DNA of 64,000 bases from Umezawaea beigongshangensis (GCF_016464305.1 NZ_JAEIOJ010000003.1:124001-188000); one strand, 5' to 3'; counted from the first letter of the stretch, positions 1 through 8,608 are shown. Made by a program: numbers and translations. The notes: a model not told the origin generated them from the sequence alone.

Positions 1-58
1 TGTGGACAACTCAGCGTCCGCCGGGCTGTCGTCGCTGGTCAGAGGCCGTCAAGGGGCG

Positions 59-955
59 TCAGGAGGTGCTGTCGGGGCGGTGGCCGCCCGGCCAGCTGGC
101 GAAGTACGCGGCCACCACGTCGTCGGCGCCGTGCCCCTGCGAGACGGCTCGGCGCAGCCGCGCGCCGACCGCTTCGGCGACGTCGAGCTGCACCCCGGCG
201 AGGATCGCGGCCTCGGCGACCAGGCGGGCGTCCTTCTCGGCGTTGGCGGCGGAGAAGCTGGGCTCGTAGTTCTCCGCGATGACGGCGCGTCCCTTGCCCT
301 GGAGGTACGGGCTGTCGACGCCTCCGCCGGACACGGCGTCGAGGAAGTCGTGCGGGTCGACGTCGAGTCCCTGCGCGAGGGCGATCGCCTCGCCGGTGGC
401 GCCGACGATCGCGAGGACCCAGCTGTTGGCGACGAGCTTGAGCCGCGATCCCGCCGCTCCGGCGCCGGAGTCGCCGACCCACCGGGTGCGGTGGCCGATG
501 GTGTCGAAGATCGGCTGGACCCGATCGCGGATCTCCGGCGCTCCGGCGGCGAGCACGACCAGTTCGCCGTTCTCGGCGGGCTGCTGGGAGCCGAGGACGG
601 GGGCGTCGACGAAGGCGACGCCGAGTTCGTCGGCGAGCCGGGCGTGGTGTTCGGTGGCGTGGACGCCGACGGTGCTGGACTGAATCCAGACCGCGTCACT
701 CGACAGGGCGTCCGCCACTGCGGTGATGGTCTCGGTGACGGCCGAGCCGTCGCTCAGCAGGGTGATGATCACGTCGGCGCCGGAGACGGCGTCGGCGGGC
801 GTGTCGGTCACCAGCACCCCGCGGGCGGTGAGCGGTTCGGCGCGGGAGCGGGTGCGGTTCCAGGCGCGGACGGTGAAGCCGTCGGCTGCGAGGTTGGCTG
901 CGACGGGCAGACCCAGGATGCCGGTGCCGAGCACCGCGACAGTGGTTTGCGGCAT
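59..955 (-). CDS. NAD(P)-dependent beta-hydroxyacid dehydrogenase (6PGDH-like)
   Basis: A 298-residue protein of the 3-hydroxyisobutyrate dehydrogenase/6-phosphogluconate dehydrogenase superfamily, which oxidises beta-hydroxyacids or reduces semialdehydes with NAD(P). The N-terminus has the Rossmann motif GTGILG at about residues 10-15. The substrate motif DAPVLGSQ lies near 118-124. The conserved catalytic lysine is K173, within GSRLKLVANSW. Length is normal for the family. The start has a clear start codon at the Rossmann fold with no spare N-terminal extension. It is monocistronic as far as visible. The exact substrate cannot be read from sequence; imine reductase-like activity is an alternative because the superfamily is broad. 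Confidence 0.85.
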   Translation of the reverse strand: MPQTTVAVLGTGILGLPVAANLAADGFTVRAWNRTRSRAEPLTARGVLVTDTPADAVSGADVIITLLSDGSAVTETITAVADALSSDAVWIQSSTVGVHATEHHARLADELGVAFVDAPVLGSQQPAENGELVVLAAGAPEIRDRVQPIFDTIGHRTRWVGDSGAGAAGSRLKLVANSWVLAIVGATGEAIALAQGLDVDPHDFLDAVSGGGVDSPYLQGKGRAVIAENYEPSFSAANAEKDARLVAEAAILAGVQLDVAEAVGARLRRAVSQGHGADDVVAAYFASWPGGHRPDSTS

Positions 956-1006
956 GGGGGAAGCGTGTCACCCCGCCGCTCTCGGCGCGCTCCGGGACAC
1001 GAGAAA

Positions 1007-1049
1007 CCCCGCGTTGCTGCCGGGTCGGGGGTCCGACAGCAACGCGGGG
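1007..1049 (-). terminator. Hairpin with 13-bp perfect stem
   Basis: The arms at 1007-1019 and 1037-1049 are perfect complements (CCCCGCGTTGCTG and its reverse complement). On the minus strand the stem is followed by TTTCTCG, so it reads as a terminator for minus-strand transcripts arriving from the small gene at 1260-1418. It lies just upstream of the dehydrogenase and would insulate it. Confidence 0.65.
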
Positions 1050-1148
1050 TCATCTGGAACATCGAGAAGCCGTTGCGATCCGTTACACACCGGTTGATCT
1101 GTGACCCGAGTCACCACTCGTCCGTGCGACTCCTCCGCAACAGCAACA

Positions 1149-1179
1149 GGGCCCGGCGCGCGGGAGGTGCGCCGGGCCC
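1149..1179. terminator. Hairpin, 11-bp GC stem
   Basis: Arms 1149-1159 and 1169-1179 (GGGCCCGGCGC and complement) form a strong stem downstream of the minus-strand small gene. A pyrimidine-rich run follows on the plus strand. It is likely the first terminator of the small gene. The remaining bases between 956 and 1259 show no coding signal. Confidence 0.6.
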
Positions 1180-1259
1180 TGCTCTTCCCCCCTTTGTGAC
1201 TCGCGCGCGCCGACCGGGGGCTGCCCGGTGTCGATCGGGCGTCGGTGCAGCGCGATGTC

Positions 1260-1418
1260 TCAGCGCAGGTTCGTCGCCTGGGCCTGCGCCATGACGATCA
1301 GCTCGTGGCGCATCGCGGTCGTGGCCGCGTTGTCGATCGCACGGTTGACCGCCTTGCGGTTGCGAGCCTCAACACGACGAGCGCGAAGCTTCGCGGCGAT
1401 GTTCATCGCTGTATTCAT
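1260..1418 (-). CDS. Small basic conserved hypothetical protein (52 aa)
   Basis: A 52-residue basic protein, rich in Ala, Arg and Asn (for example KLRARRVEARNRKAV), predicted as a long helix. A GAGAGG ribosome-binding site lies directly before the first ATG (1418). The second in-frame ATG at 1403 has a better spacing and may be the true start, giving 47 residues. Two hairpins lie downstream. I do not recognise a named family. Strong Shine-Dalgarno and terminator context support a real gene; a DNA- or RNA-binding role is only a guess from its charge. Confidence 0.6.
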   Translation of the reverse strand: MNTAMNIAAKLRARRVEARNRKAVNRAIDNAATTAMRHELIVMAQAQATNLR

Positions 1419-1758
1419 CCCTCTCGAAAACCTTGGTTGACCCTGTGACACAAGTATGCACCTTTGAGTCGCCTGGCGCACGCGTTTCAACGGTGAGGTG
1501 GGGCACAAGCCTACGAATCAACGGTGTCAACCACTGTTCACCCAGCTTTCCCCCGACACAGGCACGTTCCGCCGAATGGGGGACACAGCCCGAGCGGCTC
1601 GCGCGGGAACGGCCCCGGACAGGCCCGGACGACGCCGCGCGGAGGAGAACCGCTGGTGGGAGGACCGGTCCTCGCGACCGAGCGGGAAGCGGCCGAGGTG
1701 CACCGCGGTGAGAGCGCGACGGTTGCGCGCGGGGCGTCGGCGCGGGTTGGCTCGGGGC
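1419..1758. other. Intergenic region
   Basis: About 340 bases between two divergent genes, the small basic protein and the SIMPL protein. It should hold both promoters. I see no convincing RNA gene or repeat. The overlapping open frames here look like shadows. Confidence 0.5.
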
Positions 1759-2385
1759 ATGGCTGAAGTGGTGACCAGGGGAATCGGCAGGGTCGAGCGG
1801 ACCGCCGACCGCGCGCAGGTGGACGTCAGCTTCGAGACGGTCGGCGGTGACCGCGACGAGGCGGTCACCCGGCTGACGGAGCAGGTGCGCGCGGTGGAGC
1901 CGCTGCTCGGCGGCGACGGCGTGGAGGTGCGGTCGCGCACCCTGTCGGTGCACGACAACTGGGACGGCGAGCGGCGCGCGGGCAGCCGGGCGGTGCAGCA
2001 CTACGTGCTGCGCGTGACGGAGCTCGGCGAGCTGGACGGCCTGCTCTCGGGGCTGGTGCAGGCCGGCCCGCAGTGGTTGAACGGGCCGACGTGGGAGCTG
2101 CGGGACGACGCGGAGGCCGTGCGGGAGGCGCAGGGAGAGGCGGTGGCGAACGCGCGGCGGCGCGCGGAGAACTACGCGGCTGCGCTGGGTGCGCTGCTCG
2201 GGCCGTTGCAGCGGCTGTCGGACGGCGACTCCGACGTGTGGCAGGCCGAGTCGGGTCAGCCGATGATGTCGCGCGCCCACGCCGGTGGCGGGACGGCGGG
2301 GGCGGACGTGGGTGAGCTGAACCTGCAGGCGCAGCAGATCACCGTGACGGTCCGCTGCACGGCGGCGTGGACGTTGCTGAACTGA
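1759..2385 (+). CDS. SIMPL domain-containing protein (DUF541)
   Basis: A 208-residue cytosolic protein of the SIMPL/DUF541 family. The start ATG at 1759 begins MAEVVTRGIGRVERTADRAQ, the typical family N-terminus (a short glycine-bearing strand, then a 'DxAxVxxxVET' strand). There is no signal peptide, unlike periplasmic BP26 homologues of Gram-negatives. The middle has the usual pattern of 'VRSRTLSVHDNWD...' strand and 'REAQGEAVANARRRAENYA' helix. Function of the family is poorly defined (channel-forming oligomers and IRAK interaction are reported for relatives). It converges on the thiolase with a shared terminator. Confidence 0.8.
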   Translation: MAEVVTRGIGRVERTADRAQVDVSFETVGGDRDEAVTRLTEQVRAVEPLLGGDGVEVRSRTLSVHDNWDGERRAGSRAVQHYVLRVTELGELDGLLSGLVQAGPQWLNGPTWELRDDAEAVREAQGEAVANARRRAENYAAALGALLGPLQRLSDGDSDVWQAESGQPMMSRAHAGGGTAGADVGELNLQAQQITVTVRCTAAWTLLN

Positions 2386-2390
2386 CGCGG

Positions 2391-2425
2391 CGGCGGCCGC
2401 CCCGGTCGAGCCGGGGTGGCCGCCG
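2391..2425. terminator. Bidirectional terminator hairpin
   Basis: Arms CGGCGGCC (2391-2398) with GGCCGCCG (2418-2425), and inner arms CCCCGG (2400-2405) with CCGGGG (2411-2416), lie between the convergent SIMPL and thiolase genes. Confidence 0.65.
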
Positions 2426-2431
2426 TCCGGG

Positions 2432-3709
2432 TCAGCGCTCCAGGATCGCCGTGACGCCCTGGCCGCCCGCCGCGCAGAGGGAGATCAGGCCGCGGCCGGA
2501 GCCGCGCTCCGCCAGCAGCTTCGCGAGGGTGGCGACGATGCGGCCGCCGGTGGCGGCGAACGGGTGGCCCGCGGCGAGCGACGAGCCGTTGACGTTGAGC
2601 TTGGCGCGGTCGATCGAGCCGAGCGGGGCGTCGCGGCCGAGCCTGGTCCGGCAGAAGTCCGGGTCCTCCCACGCGGCGAGTGTGGCGAGCACCTGCGAGG
2701 CGAACGCCTCGTGGATCTCGTAGAAGTCGAAGTCCTGCAACGAGGTCCCGGCGCGGTCGAGCATCCGGGGCACGGCGTGCACGGGGGCCGTGAGCAGGCC
2801 GTCGCCGCCGTGGACGTGGTCGACGGCGGCGGTCTCGGTGAAGGTCAGGTGGGCGAGCACGGGGATGCTGTGCGCGGCGGCCCACTCGTCGCTGGCGAGC
2901 AGCACGACCGACGCGCCGTCCGACAGGGGCGTGGAGTTGCCCGCGGTCATCGTGGCGCCCTCGCCGCGGCCGAAGACGGGCGAGAGCTTCGCGAGCTTCT
3001 CCGCCGTGGAGTCGGGCCGCAGGTTCTGGTCCCTGGTCAGGCCGAGGTACGGGGTGACGAGGTCGTCGAAGAACCCGCGCTCGTAGGCGGCGGCGAGGTG
3101 CTGGTGGCTCGCGGCGGCGAGTTCGTCCTGCGCCTCGCGGGCGATGCCCCACTCCTTCGCCGTGACGGCGGCGTGCTCCCCCATGGACAGGCCGGTGCGC
3201 GGTTCGCCGTTGCGCGGCAGGTCGGGCACGACGAAGCCGGGGCGCAGCTTCGCGAGCAGCTTGATCCGGGCCGCCGTGCTCCGGGTCCGGTTGAGCTCCA
3301 GCAGCAGCGCGCGCAGGCCCTCGTTGACGCCGATGGGGGCGTCGCTGGTGGTGTCGACGCCCCCGGCGACGCCGGAGTCGATCTGCCCGAGGGCGATCTT
3401 GTTCGCGACGGTGGTGATCGCCTGGAGGCCGGTGCCGCACGCCTGCTGCACGTCGTGGGCGGGGGTCTCGGGGGAGAGCCTGCTGCCGAGCACGGCTTCG
3501 CGGGTGAGGTTGAAGTCCCGGCTGTGCTTGAGGACCGCTCCGGCGACGACCTCGCCGAGGCGTTCGCCCCGGAGCCCGAAGCGGCTGACGAGGCCGTCCA
3601 GCGTGGTCGTGAGCATGTCCTGGTTCGAGGCGGTGGCGTACGGGCCGTTCGAGCGCGCGAACGGAATCCGGTTGCCGCCGAGGATCGCGACTCGCTTGAT
3701 GCTGGCCAT
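2432..3709 (-). CDS. fadA2: Acetyl-CoA C-acetyltransferase (thiolase), FadA2-like
   Basis: A 425-residue thiolase. It cleaves 3-ketoacyl-CoA to acetyl-CoA and a shortened acyl-CoA, or the reverse. The nucleophile is C91 in QQACGTG. Later motifs are NGSSLAAGHPFAATG, EIHEAFA (catalytic His) and the C-terminal CAAGGQG (second Cys), all intact. It is divergent from a FabG4-like reductase and MaoC dehydratase. The same neighbours flank fadA2 in mycobacteria (fadA2, fabG4, htdX), so the FadA2/FadI assignment rests on both motifs and synteny. The shared intergenic region has two palindromic boxes predicted to bind the TetR encoded at 5918-6568. Confidence 0.9.
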   Translation of the reverse strand: MASIKRVAILGGNRIPFARSNGPYATASNQDMLTTTLDGLVSRFGLRGERLGEVVAGAVLKHSRDFNLTREAVLGSRLSPETPAHDVQQACGTGLQAITTVANKIALGQIDSGVAGGVDTTSDAPIGVNEGLRALLLELNRTRSTAARIKLLAKLRPGFVVPDLPRNGEPRTGLSMGEHAAVTAKEWGIAREAQDELAAASHQHLAAAYERGFFDDLVTPYLGLTRDQNLRPDSTAEKLAKLSPVFGRGEGATMTAGNSTPLSDGASVVLLASDEWAAAHSIPVLAHLTFTETAAVDHVHGGDGLLTAPVHAVPRMLDRAGTSLQDFDFYEIHEAFASQVLATLAAWEDPDFCRTRLGRDAPLGSIDRAKLNVNGSSLAAGHPFAATGGRIVATLAKLLAERGSGRGLISLCAAGGQGVTAILER

Positions 3710-3721
3710 GTCGCCACTCTA

Positions 3722-3753
3722 CCTACTGGAAAGTAGACTTACCAGCGAGTAGG
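3722..3753. promoter_or_regulatory. Tandem 16-bp operator pair of predicted TetR regulon
   Basis: Two immediately adjacent boxes: CCTACTGGAAAGTAGA (3722-3737) and CTTACCAGCGAGTAGG (3738-3753). Both fit CYTACY-N4-AGTAG. The same tandem arrangement occurs at 6615-6646. They sit between the divergent thiolase and FabG-like starts, 16 bases before the latter. A TetR dimer pair is the natural reader; the TetR gene at 5918-6568 is inferred to be it. Confidence 0.75.
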
Positions 3754-3768
3754 GAGTGTGATGTCCGC

Positions 3769-5097
3769 ATGGACCGGTACCAGAAGTTCGCCACGTCGAC
3801 CCTCGGACGGCGGGTGGTCCCGCGGCTCGGCCTGCCCACGCCCCACCAGCTTCGCCGGTACGCGCCGGGCACGCCGGCGCTCGACGGCCCCGTGCTGCTC
3901 GGCGGCGGCGAGCGGCTGACGCGGACCGCGGCCGGGGTGTGCGAGGCGATCGGCGCCGACGTGCACGCCGCGCCGGTGGAGGGCCAGCGGTACGCGGCGG
4001 TCGTCTTCGACGCCACCGGCATCACCGACAGCACGAAGCTGCGGGCGCTGCACGACTTCTTCCACCCCGTGATCCGCTCGGTCGGCGCGTCGGGCCGCGT
4101 CGTCGTCCTCGGCAGCCCGCCCGCCGAGCAGACCGACGCCAGGACCCGCGTCGCGCAGCGCGCCCTGGAGGGCTTCACCCGCTCGGTCGGCAAGGAGCTC
4201 AAGCGCGGCGCGACGTCCCAGCTCGTGCTGGTCGGCGAGGGCGCGGAGGGCGAGGTCGAGTCGACGCTGCGGTTCCTGCTCTCCGCCAGGTCGGCCTACG
4301 TCTCCGGTCAGGTCGTGCGGATCGGCCCGGCACCGGTGAGCGAGCCCGCGGACTGGGAGCACCCGCTCGCCGGGAAGGTCGCACTGGTCACGGGCGCGTC
4401 GCGCGGCATCGGCGCGGCCACCGCCGAGGTGCTCGGCCGCGACGGCGCGCACGTCGTCTGCCTGGACGTGCCCGCGCGGGGCGGCGAGCTGTCGGAGGTG
4501 GCCAACCGGGTCGGCGGATCGTCCTTCCAGCTCGACGTCACCGCGGCGGACGCGCCGAAGAAGCTCGTGGACCACCTGCTCCAGCGGCACGGCGGCGTCG
4601 ACGTCGTCGTGCACAACGCGGGCATCACCAGGGACAAGACGCTCGGCCGCATGGACGCCGCGCTCTGGGACGCCGTCGTCGCCGTCAACCTGTCGAGCCA
4701 GGAGCGGATCAACGACGAGCTGTTCGGCCGCGACGCGCTGCGACCCGGCGGCCGGATCGTGGGCGTCTCGTCCATCTCCGGGATCGCGGGCAACGCCGGG
4801 CAGACGAACTACGCCACGACCAAGGCGGGCGTGATCGGCATGGTCGACGCGCTCGCCGGTGAGCTGGCCTCCCGCGGCGGCACGATCAACGCCGTCGCGC
4901 CGGGCTTCATCGAGACCCGGATGACCGCCGCCGTGCCGCTGCTCGTCCGCGAGGCGGGCCGCCGGATGAACAGCACGTCCCAGGGCGGGCTGCCGGTCGA
5001 CGTCGCCGAGACCGTCGCCTGGTTCGCGAACCCGGCTTCGGCGGGCGTGAACGGCAACGTCGTCCGCGTGTGCGGTCAGAGCCTGCTGGGGGCGTGA
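3769..5097 (+). CDS. fabG4: High-molecular-weight 3-oxoacyl-ACP/CoA reductase, FabG4-like
   Basis: A 442-residue short-chain dehydrogenase of the long FabG type. The N-terminal ~200 residues form a degenerate flavodoxin-like/Rossmann half. The C-terminal half is a complete ketoreductase: TGASRGIG at 208-215, NAG 283-285, catalytic Ser near 335-338, Y348 and K352. This two-domain form matches mycobacterial FabG4, an NADH-dependent 3-oxoacyl reductase. It would supply the reductive or oxidative 3-hydroxyacyl step between the thiolase and the MaoC dehydratase. Its TGA overlaps the GTG of the next gene (GTGA), so the two are translationally coupled. Confidence 0.9.
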   Translation: MDRYQKFATSTLGRRVVPRLGLPTPHQLRRYAPGTPALDGPVLLGGGERLTRTAAGVCEAIGADVHAAPVEGQRYAAVVFDATGITDSTKLRALHDFFHPVIRSVGASGRVVVLGSPPAEQTDARTRVAQRALEGFTRSVGKELKRGATSQLVLVGEGAEGEVESTLRFLLSARSAYVSGQVVRIGPAPVSEPADWEHPLAGKVALVTGASRGIGAATAEVLGRDGAHVVCLDVPARGGELSEVANRVGGSSFQLDVTAADAPKKLVDHLLQRHGGVDVVVHNAGITRDKTLGRMDAALWDAVVAVNLSSQERINDELFGRDALRPGGRIVGVSSISGIAGNAGQTNYATTKAGVIGMVDALAGELASRGGTINAVAPGFIETRMTAAVPLLVREAGRRMNSTSQGGLPVDVAETVAWFANPASAGVNGNVVRVCGQSLLGA

Positions 5098-5921
5098 GCG
5101 CCGTGAACCTCGCCCTCCTCCACGCCAGAGCGGGCCTCACGGCGTTCGCGAAGCGCGGCGGCGACCTGCCCGGCACCGAGCGGACGCTGTCCGGCGTCAC
5201 CGCGGACCGGGCGCACCTCGCCGCCTACGACCGGGTGTGCGGGTTCCGGTTGCGCGACGAGCTGCCCGTGACCTATCCGCACGTGCTGGGCTTCACGCAG
5301 CAGCTGGCCCTGATGACCGCGCGGGACTTCCCGTTCGCACTGCCCGGCCTGGTGCACGTCGGCAACCGCGTCGAGTGGACGCGCCCGCTGCGCGCCGACG
5401 ACGTGCTGACGCTGCGGGTGCGCGCGCGCGACGCGCGACCGCACGAGCGCGGCACGCAGTTCGACGTGATCACCGCCGTGGAGGCCGGGGGCGAGGCCGT
5501 GTGGACCGGCACGTCGACCTACCTCAAGCGCGGTTCCGGTGCCGGTTCCGGTTCCGGCGAGCGAGAGCGCTCCGCGCCCCCGACGCCCGCCGCGGTGTGG
5601 CGGGTGCCGGGCGACACCGGCCGCCGCTACGCCGACGTGTCGGGCGACCGCAACCCCATCCACCTGCACGCGCTCACCGCGAGGGCGTTCGGCTTCCCGC
5701 GCGCCATCGCGCACGGCATGTGGAGCGCGGCGCGCTGCCTGGCCGCGCTGGAGGGCAGGCTGCCGGACGCGGGCAGCGTCGCCGTGAACTTCAAGGCACC
5801 GGTGCTGCTGCCCGCCGAGGTCGCGTTCGACGCGCGCGCCGACGGCGGGACGTGGCACTTCGGCCTGCGCGACGCCCGCAGCGGGAAACCGCACCTGGAC
5901 GGCGTGGTGACCAGCGCCTAA
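5094..5921 (+). CDS. htdX: MaoC-family 3-hydroxyacyl-thioester dehydratase, HtdX-like
   Basis: A 275-residue double hot-dog protein. The C-terminal MaoC domain has the hydratase-2 motif GDRNPIH with catalytic Asp at about 185 and His at about 190, followed by AFGFPRAIAHGMW. The two hot-dog halves are joined by a Gly/Ser/Glu linker near 147-159. I chose the GTG at 5094 because it overlaps the fabG stop (GTGA); the GTG at 5103 is an alternative. Placement after a FabG4-like gene matches the mycobacterial fabG4-htdX pair. The stop overlaps the convergent TetR stop by 3 bases. Confidence 0.85.
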   Translation: MSAVNLALLHARAGLTAFAKRGGDLPGTERTLSGVTADRAHLAAYDRVCGFRLRDELPVTYPHVLGFTQQLALMTARDFPFALPGLVHVGNRVEWTRPLRADDVLTLRVRARDARPHERGTQFDVITAVEAGGEAVWTGTSTYLKRGSGAGSGSGERERSAPPTPAAVWRVPGDTGRRYADVSGDRNPIHLHALTARAFGFPRAIAHGMWSAARCLAALEGRLPDAGSVAVNFKAPVLLPAEVAFDARADGGTWHFGLRDARSGKPHLDGVVTSA

Positions 5922-6568
5922 CGCCGTGCCGGCGGGTGCCAGACGGCGCCTTCCACGAGGTCGCCGAAGCCCAGCCACACCAGGTTCATCAGGCGCGCGG
6001 CGACGACGGCGGCGGGCTCCTCGGGGTTGTCGAGCCACCAGTCGGCGAGCGACTCTCCCGCGCCGACCAGGGCGGCGGCGAGGCTCTGCGCCTCCTGGCC
6101 CCTGGCCCGCTCCGACGCGTTCTCCAGCAGCGCGGCGACCAGGCCGATGGCCCGGCCGCGCATGTCGTTGAGCTCGGCGGCGAACGGCCCTCCCTGCGAG
6201 CTGGCCTGCCGGTGCAGCACCTGCCAGCTCGCCCGGTTCTCGCCGACGAAGTCGAAGAACGCGCGCAGGCCCGTCCACAGCTGCACGTCCGCCGCCCGGT
6301 CCACCTCGACGCCGTCGGCGATGGCCTCCATCAGACGGGTGGCCTCGCGCCGGATGCAGGTCGCGAACAGCTCTTCCTTGGAGCCGAGGTAGGCGTAGAG
6401 CATGGGCTTGGAGATGCCCGCGACGTCGGAGATCTCGTCCATCGACGCGGCGTGGAAACCCAGGCGCGAGAAGACGTCGACGGCGGCGTCCAGGATCTGC
6501 CTCTCCCGCACCGCGCGGGGAAGTCTCTTCGCTCTGCCGGCTCGGACCGGCTGGTCAGCTTGCATCAC
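5918..6568 (-). CDS. TetR-family transcriptional regulator
   Basis: A 216-residue TetR repressor. The N-terminal HTH spans roughly residues 22-68 with the typical core ISKPMLYAYLGSKEELF. The C-terminal ligand domain is divergent, as usual. It is transcribed divergently from the SCP2/acyl-CoA dehydrogenase pair, and its own upstream region contains the tandem boxes at 6615-6646. The same boxes lie upstream of the thiolase and fabG4-like genes. An acyl-CoA or lipid ligand is inferred from the regulated genes. A short Met-Met start leaves the exact N-terminus uncertain by one residue. Confidence 0.88.
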   Translation of the reverse strand: MMQADQPVRAGRAKRLPRAVRERQILDAAVDVFSRLGFHAASMDEISDVAGISKPMLYAYLGSKEELFATCIRREATRLMEAIADGVEVDRAADVQLWTGLRAFFDFVGENRASWQVLHRQASSQGGPFAAELNDMRGRAIGLVAALLENASERARGQEAQSLAAALVGAGESLADWWLDNPEEPAAVVAARLMNLVWLGFGDLVEGAVWHPPARR

Positions 6569-6614
6569 ACCCCCTGAGGACCAGAGAAGATTATCGAAGT
6601 TGCTTGCAGCCTTA

Positions 6615-6646
6615 CCTACTCATGAGTAGTCTTACTGGCCAGTAGG
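6615..6646. promoter_or_regulatory. Second tandem 16-bp operator pair
   Basis: CCTACTCATGAGTAGT (6615-6630) is directly followed by CTTACTGGCCAGTAGG (6631-6646). The core of the first is a perfect palindrome (CTACTCATGAGTAG) and so is the core of the second (TACTGGCCAGTA). The spacing and order of the two boxes are identical to 3722-3753. It lies between tetR and the SCP2 gene, so it should control both, giving autoregulation. Confidence 0.8.
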
Positions 6647-6661
6647 TACTGGAGGTGCCCC

Positions 6662-7312
6662 ATGACCATCGACCTCACCACCGAGGCGGTCGCGAAGCTC
6701 AGCCCGGCGGAGCTCATCAGCACGCTCAAGCAGGTCGATCCGGCCGATCCCGCCCTGGCTGGCGTCGACATCGACGCCGTCGCCCGCGGCGTCGACCCCA
6801 AGAAGCTCGGCAAGGACGAGTTCGCCGACCTGCTCTCCGCGCTGAGCGACCTCGCCGTCGCCAGCACGGCCTTCGACCTCGCCGCGATGGACGCCCAGAA
6901 CTTCGCACGCATCATCTCGCGCGCGTCCAAGGACCAGATCGAGACCGTCACCTCGCGGCCCGGTCTGCGCGAGCGCGTGCTCGACGAGGTGTTCCGGCGC
7001 ATGGAGAGCCACTTCCGCAGCGACCGCGCCGGCGCGACGAGGGCCGTGGTGCACTTCCGCCTCACCGGCGGGTTCGGCGAGGACGGGTACGACCGCTACG
7101 AGGCCGTCGTCGAGAACGCCGAGTGCACGATCAACAAGGGCGAGACCCGCGAGCCGCGCGCGACCGTGACGCTGCCGCCCGTCGAGTTCCTGAAGCTCGC
7201 CACCGGGAACGCGTCCGCCCCGGTGCTGTTCATGACCGGCAAGCTCAAGGTCACGGGGGACCTGGGTTTCGCGGCCGGGTTCATGTCGCTGTTCACCATT
7301 CCGAAGGCATAG
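6662..7312 (+). CDS. SCP2 sterol-binding domain protein
   Basis: A 216-residue protein. The C-terminal ~100 residues carry an SCP2 sterol-carrier fold (FRLTGG...[16 protein letters not shown]...[16 protein letters not shown]), which binds sterols or fatty acyl-CoA. The N-terminal half is a helical SCP2-associated region. The start ATG has a good GGAGG site about 8 bases upstream. It is 11 bases before the acyl-CoA dehydrogenase and surely in the same operon. A role in presenting or storing lipid substrates for that enzyme is inference. Confidence 0.85.
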   Translation: MTIDLTTEAVAKLSPAELISTLKQVDPADPALAGVDIDAVARGVDPKKLGKDEFADLLSALSDLAVASTAFDLAAMDAQNFARIISRASKDQIETVTSRPGLRERVLDEVFRRMESHFRSDRAGATRAVVHFRLTGGFGEDGYDRYEAVVENAECTINKGETREPRATVTLPPVEFLKLATGNASAPVLFMTGKLKVTGDLGFAAGFMSLFTIPKA

Positions 7313-7323
7313 GGGTTTCGCAC

Positions 7324-8538
7324 ATGGGCGGCTTCTCTCTGGAGCTGAACGAGGACCAGACCGATCTCCGCGACTGGGTGCACGGCTTCGCGGAGGACGT
7401 GATCCGCCCCGCCGCGTCGGAGTGGGACGAGCGGGAGGAGACGCCGTGGCCGGTGATCCAGGAGGCCGCCAAGATCGGCCTCTACGGCTTCGAGGCCCTC
7501 GCGACGTGGTTCGCCGACCCGATCGGCCTGTCGCTGCCGATCGCCACCGAGGAGCTGTTCTGGGGTGACGCGGGCATCGCGCTCGCGCTGATGGGCACCG
7601 GTCTCGCCGCGGCGGGCATCTTCGCCTCCGGCGAACCCGAGCAGCTCGCCGAGTGGGTGCCGGAGTGCTTCGGCACCGAGGACGACCCGAAGCTCGCCGC
7701 GTTCTGCGCCTCCGAGCCGCAGGCGGGCTCCGACGTCGCCGGGTACCGGACGCGGGCCCGCTACGACGAGGCCACCGACGAGTGGGTCCTCAACGGGCAG
7801 AAGGCGTGGGCCACCAACGGCGGCATCGCGAACGTGCACGTCGTGACCGCCGTCGTGGACCCCGAACTGGGCGCGCGCGGCCAGGCGGGCTTCATCGTCC
7901 CGCCCGGCACGCCCGGCCTGTCGAGCCCCGGCAAGATCAAGAAGCACGGCATGCGCGCCTCCCACACCGCCGACGTGTTCCTCGACGACGTCCGCGTGCC
8001 CGGCAGGTGCCTGCTGGGCGGCAGGGAGCGCCTGGAGCACCGCCTCGCCCGAGCCCGCGAGGGCCAGAGGGCGGGCGGCCAGGCCGCCATGGCGACGTTC
8101 GAGACCACCAGGCCCACGGTCGGCGCGATGGCGATCGGCGTGGCCAGGGCGGCGTACGAGTACTCGCTGGAGTACGCGAAGACCCGCGAGGCGTTCGGCC
8201 GCAAGATCATCGAGAACCAGTCCATCGCGTTCGACCTGGCGAACATGAGGATGGAGATCGACGCGGCCCGGATGCTGGTGTGGCGCGCGGCGTGGATGGG
8301 CCGCAACAACGTCCCCTTCACGGCGGGCGAGGGCTCGATGTCGAAGCTCAAGGCGGGCGAGGTGTCCGTGTGGGCGACGGAACGCGCGATTCACGTCCTG
8401 GGCGGCGCGGGCTACACCCGCGAGCACCCGGTGGAGCGGATGCACCGGGACGCGAAGATCTTCACCATCTTCGAGGGGACGAGCGAGATCCAGCGGTTGG
8501 TGGTGGCCAGGGCCATCTCCGGCATGTACATCCGCTGA
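7324..8538 (+). CDS. Acyl-CoA dehydrogenase (3' end rebuilt by the integrated element)
   Basis: A 404-residue FAD-dependent acyl-CoA dehydrogenase that forms the 2,3-enoyl-CoA. It shows the FAD/substrate motif [10 protein letters not shown], the KAWATNGG segment and the C-terminal signature FEGTSEIQR with the expected catalytic glutamate at E384. I chose ATG 7324, downstream of the SCP2 stop, because the protein then begins at the family N-terminus. The last codons lie in the attachment core at 8455-8516. The bases after the core differ from the chromosomal copy at 22132-22153 only synonymously, so the element rebuilds an intact C-terminus (ISGMYIR). Confidence 0.92.
   Translation: MGGFSLELNEDQTDLRDWVHGFAEDVIRPAASEWDEREETPWPVIQEAAKIGLYGFEALATWFADPIGLSLPIATEELFWGDAGIALALMGTGLAAAGIFASGEPEQLAEWVPECFGTEDDPKLAAFCASEPQAGSDVAGYRTRARYDEATDEWVLNGQKAWATNGGIANVHVVTAVVDPELGARGQAGFIVPPGTPGLSSPGKIKKHGMRASHTADVFLDDVRVPGRCLLGGRERLEHRLARAREGQRAGGQAAMATFETTRPTVGAMAIGVARAAYEYSLEYAKTREAFGRKIIENQSIAFDLANMRMEIDAARMLVWRAAWMGRNNVPFTAGEGSMSKLKAGEVSVWATERAIHVLGGAGYTREHPVERMHRDAKIFTIFEGTSEIQRLVVARAISGMYIR
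8455..8516. repeat. attL core direct repeat
   Basis: These 62 bases are identical to 22070-22131 and encode the [17 protein letters not shown] segment of the acyl-CoA dehydrogenase. Upstream bases differ from the right copy, and downstream identity breaks at synonymous positions, so the crossover lies within this core. Confidence 0.9.
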
Positions 8539-8574
8539 CTCGATCACCTCAGGCCGTCATCAGGCCGTGTGAGC

Positions 8575-8608
8575 GGACGGGGTCCTCCGGGGGCGGAAGA
8601 CCCCGTCC
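8575..8608. terminator. Hairpin with 10-bp perfect stem after the acyl-CoA dehydrogenase
   Basis: GGACGGGGTC (8575-8584) pairs with GACCCCGTCC (8599-8608), 36 bases beyond the dehydrogenase stop. It is carried by the element and could replace the chromosomal terminator now displaced to 22172-22200. It overlaps the integrase remnant. Confidence 0.6.

Noticed and set aside
1050-1148. tRNA or small RNA between the two hairpins
   Set aside because: No cloverleaf or CCA-like end could be drawn; the stretch is more simply a spacer between two terminators.
2-1294. 430-codon plus-strand open frame opposite the dehydrogenase
   Set aside because: The opposite strand encodes a clear Rossmann dehydrogenase; this frame is compositionally shadow-like and runs through two hairpins.
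8455-8516. tRNA gene as AICE target
   Set aside because: The repeat reads as acyl-CoA dehydrogenase codons in both copies and shows no cloverleaf.
7096-8547. Minus-strand open frame opposite the acyl-CoA dehydrogenase
   Set aside because: Shadow of a well-supported gene with no motif of its own.
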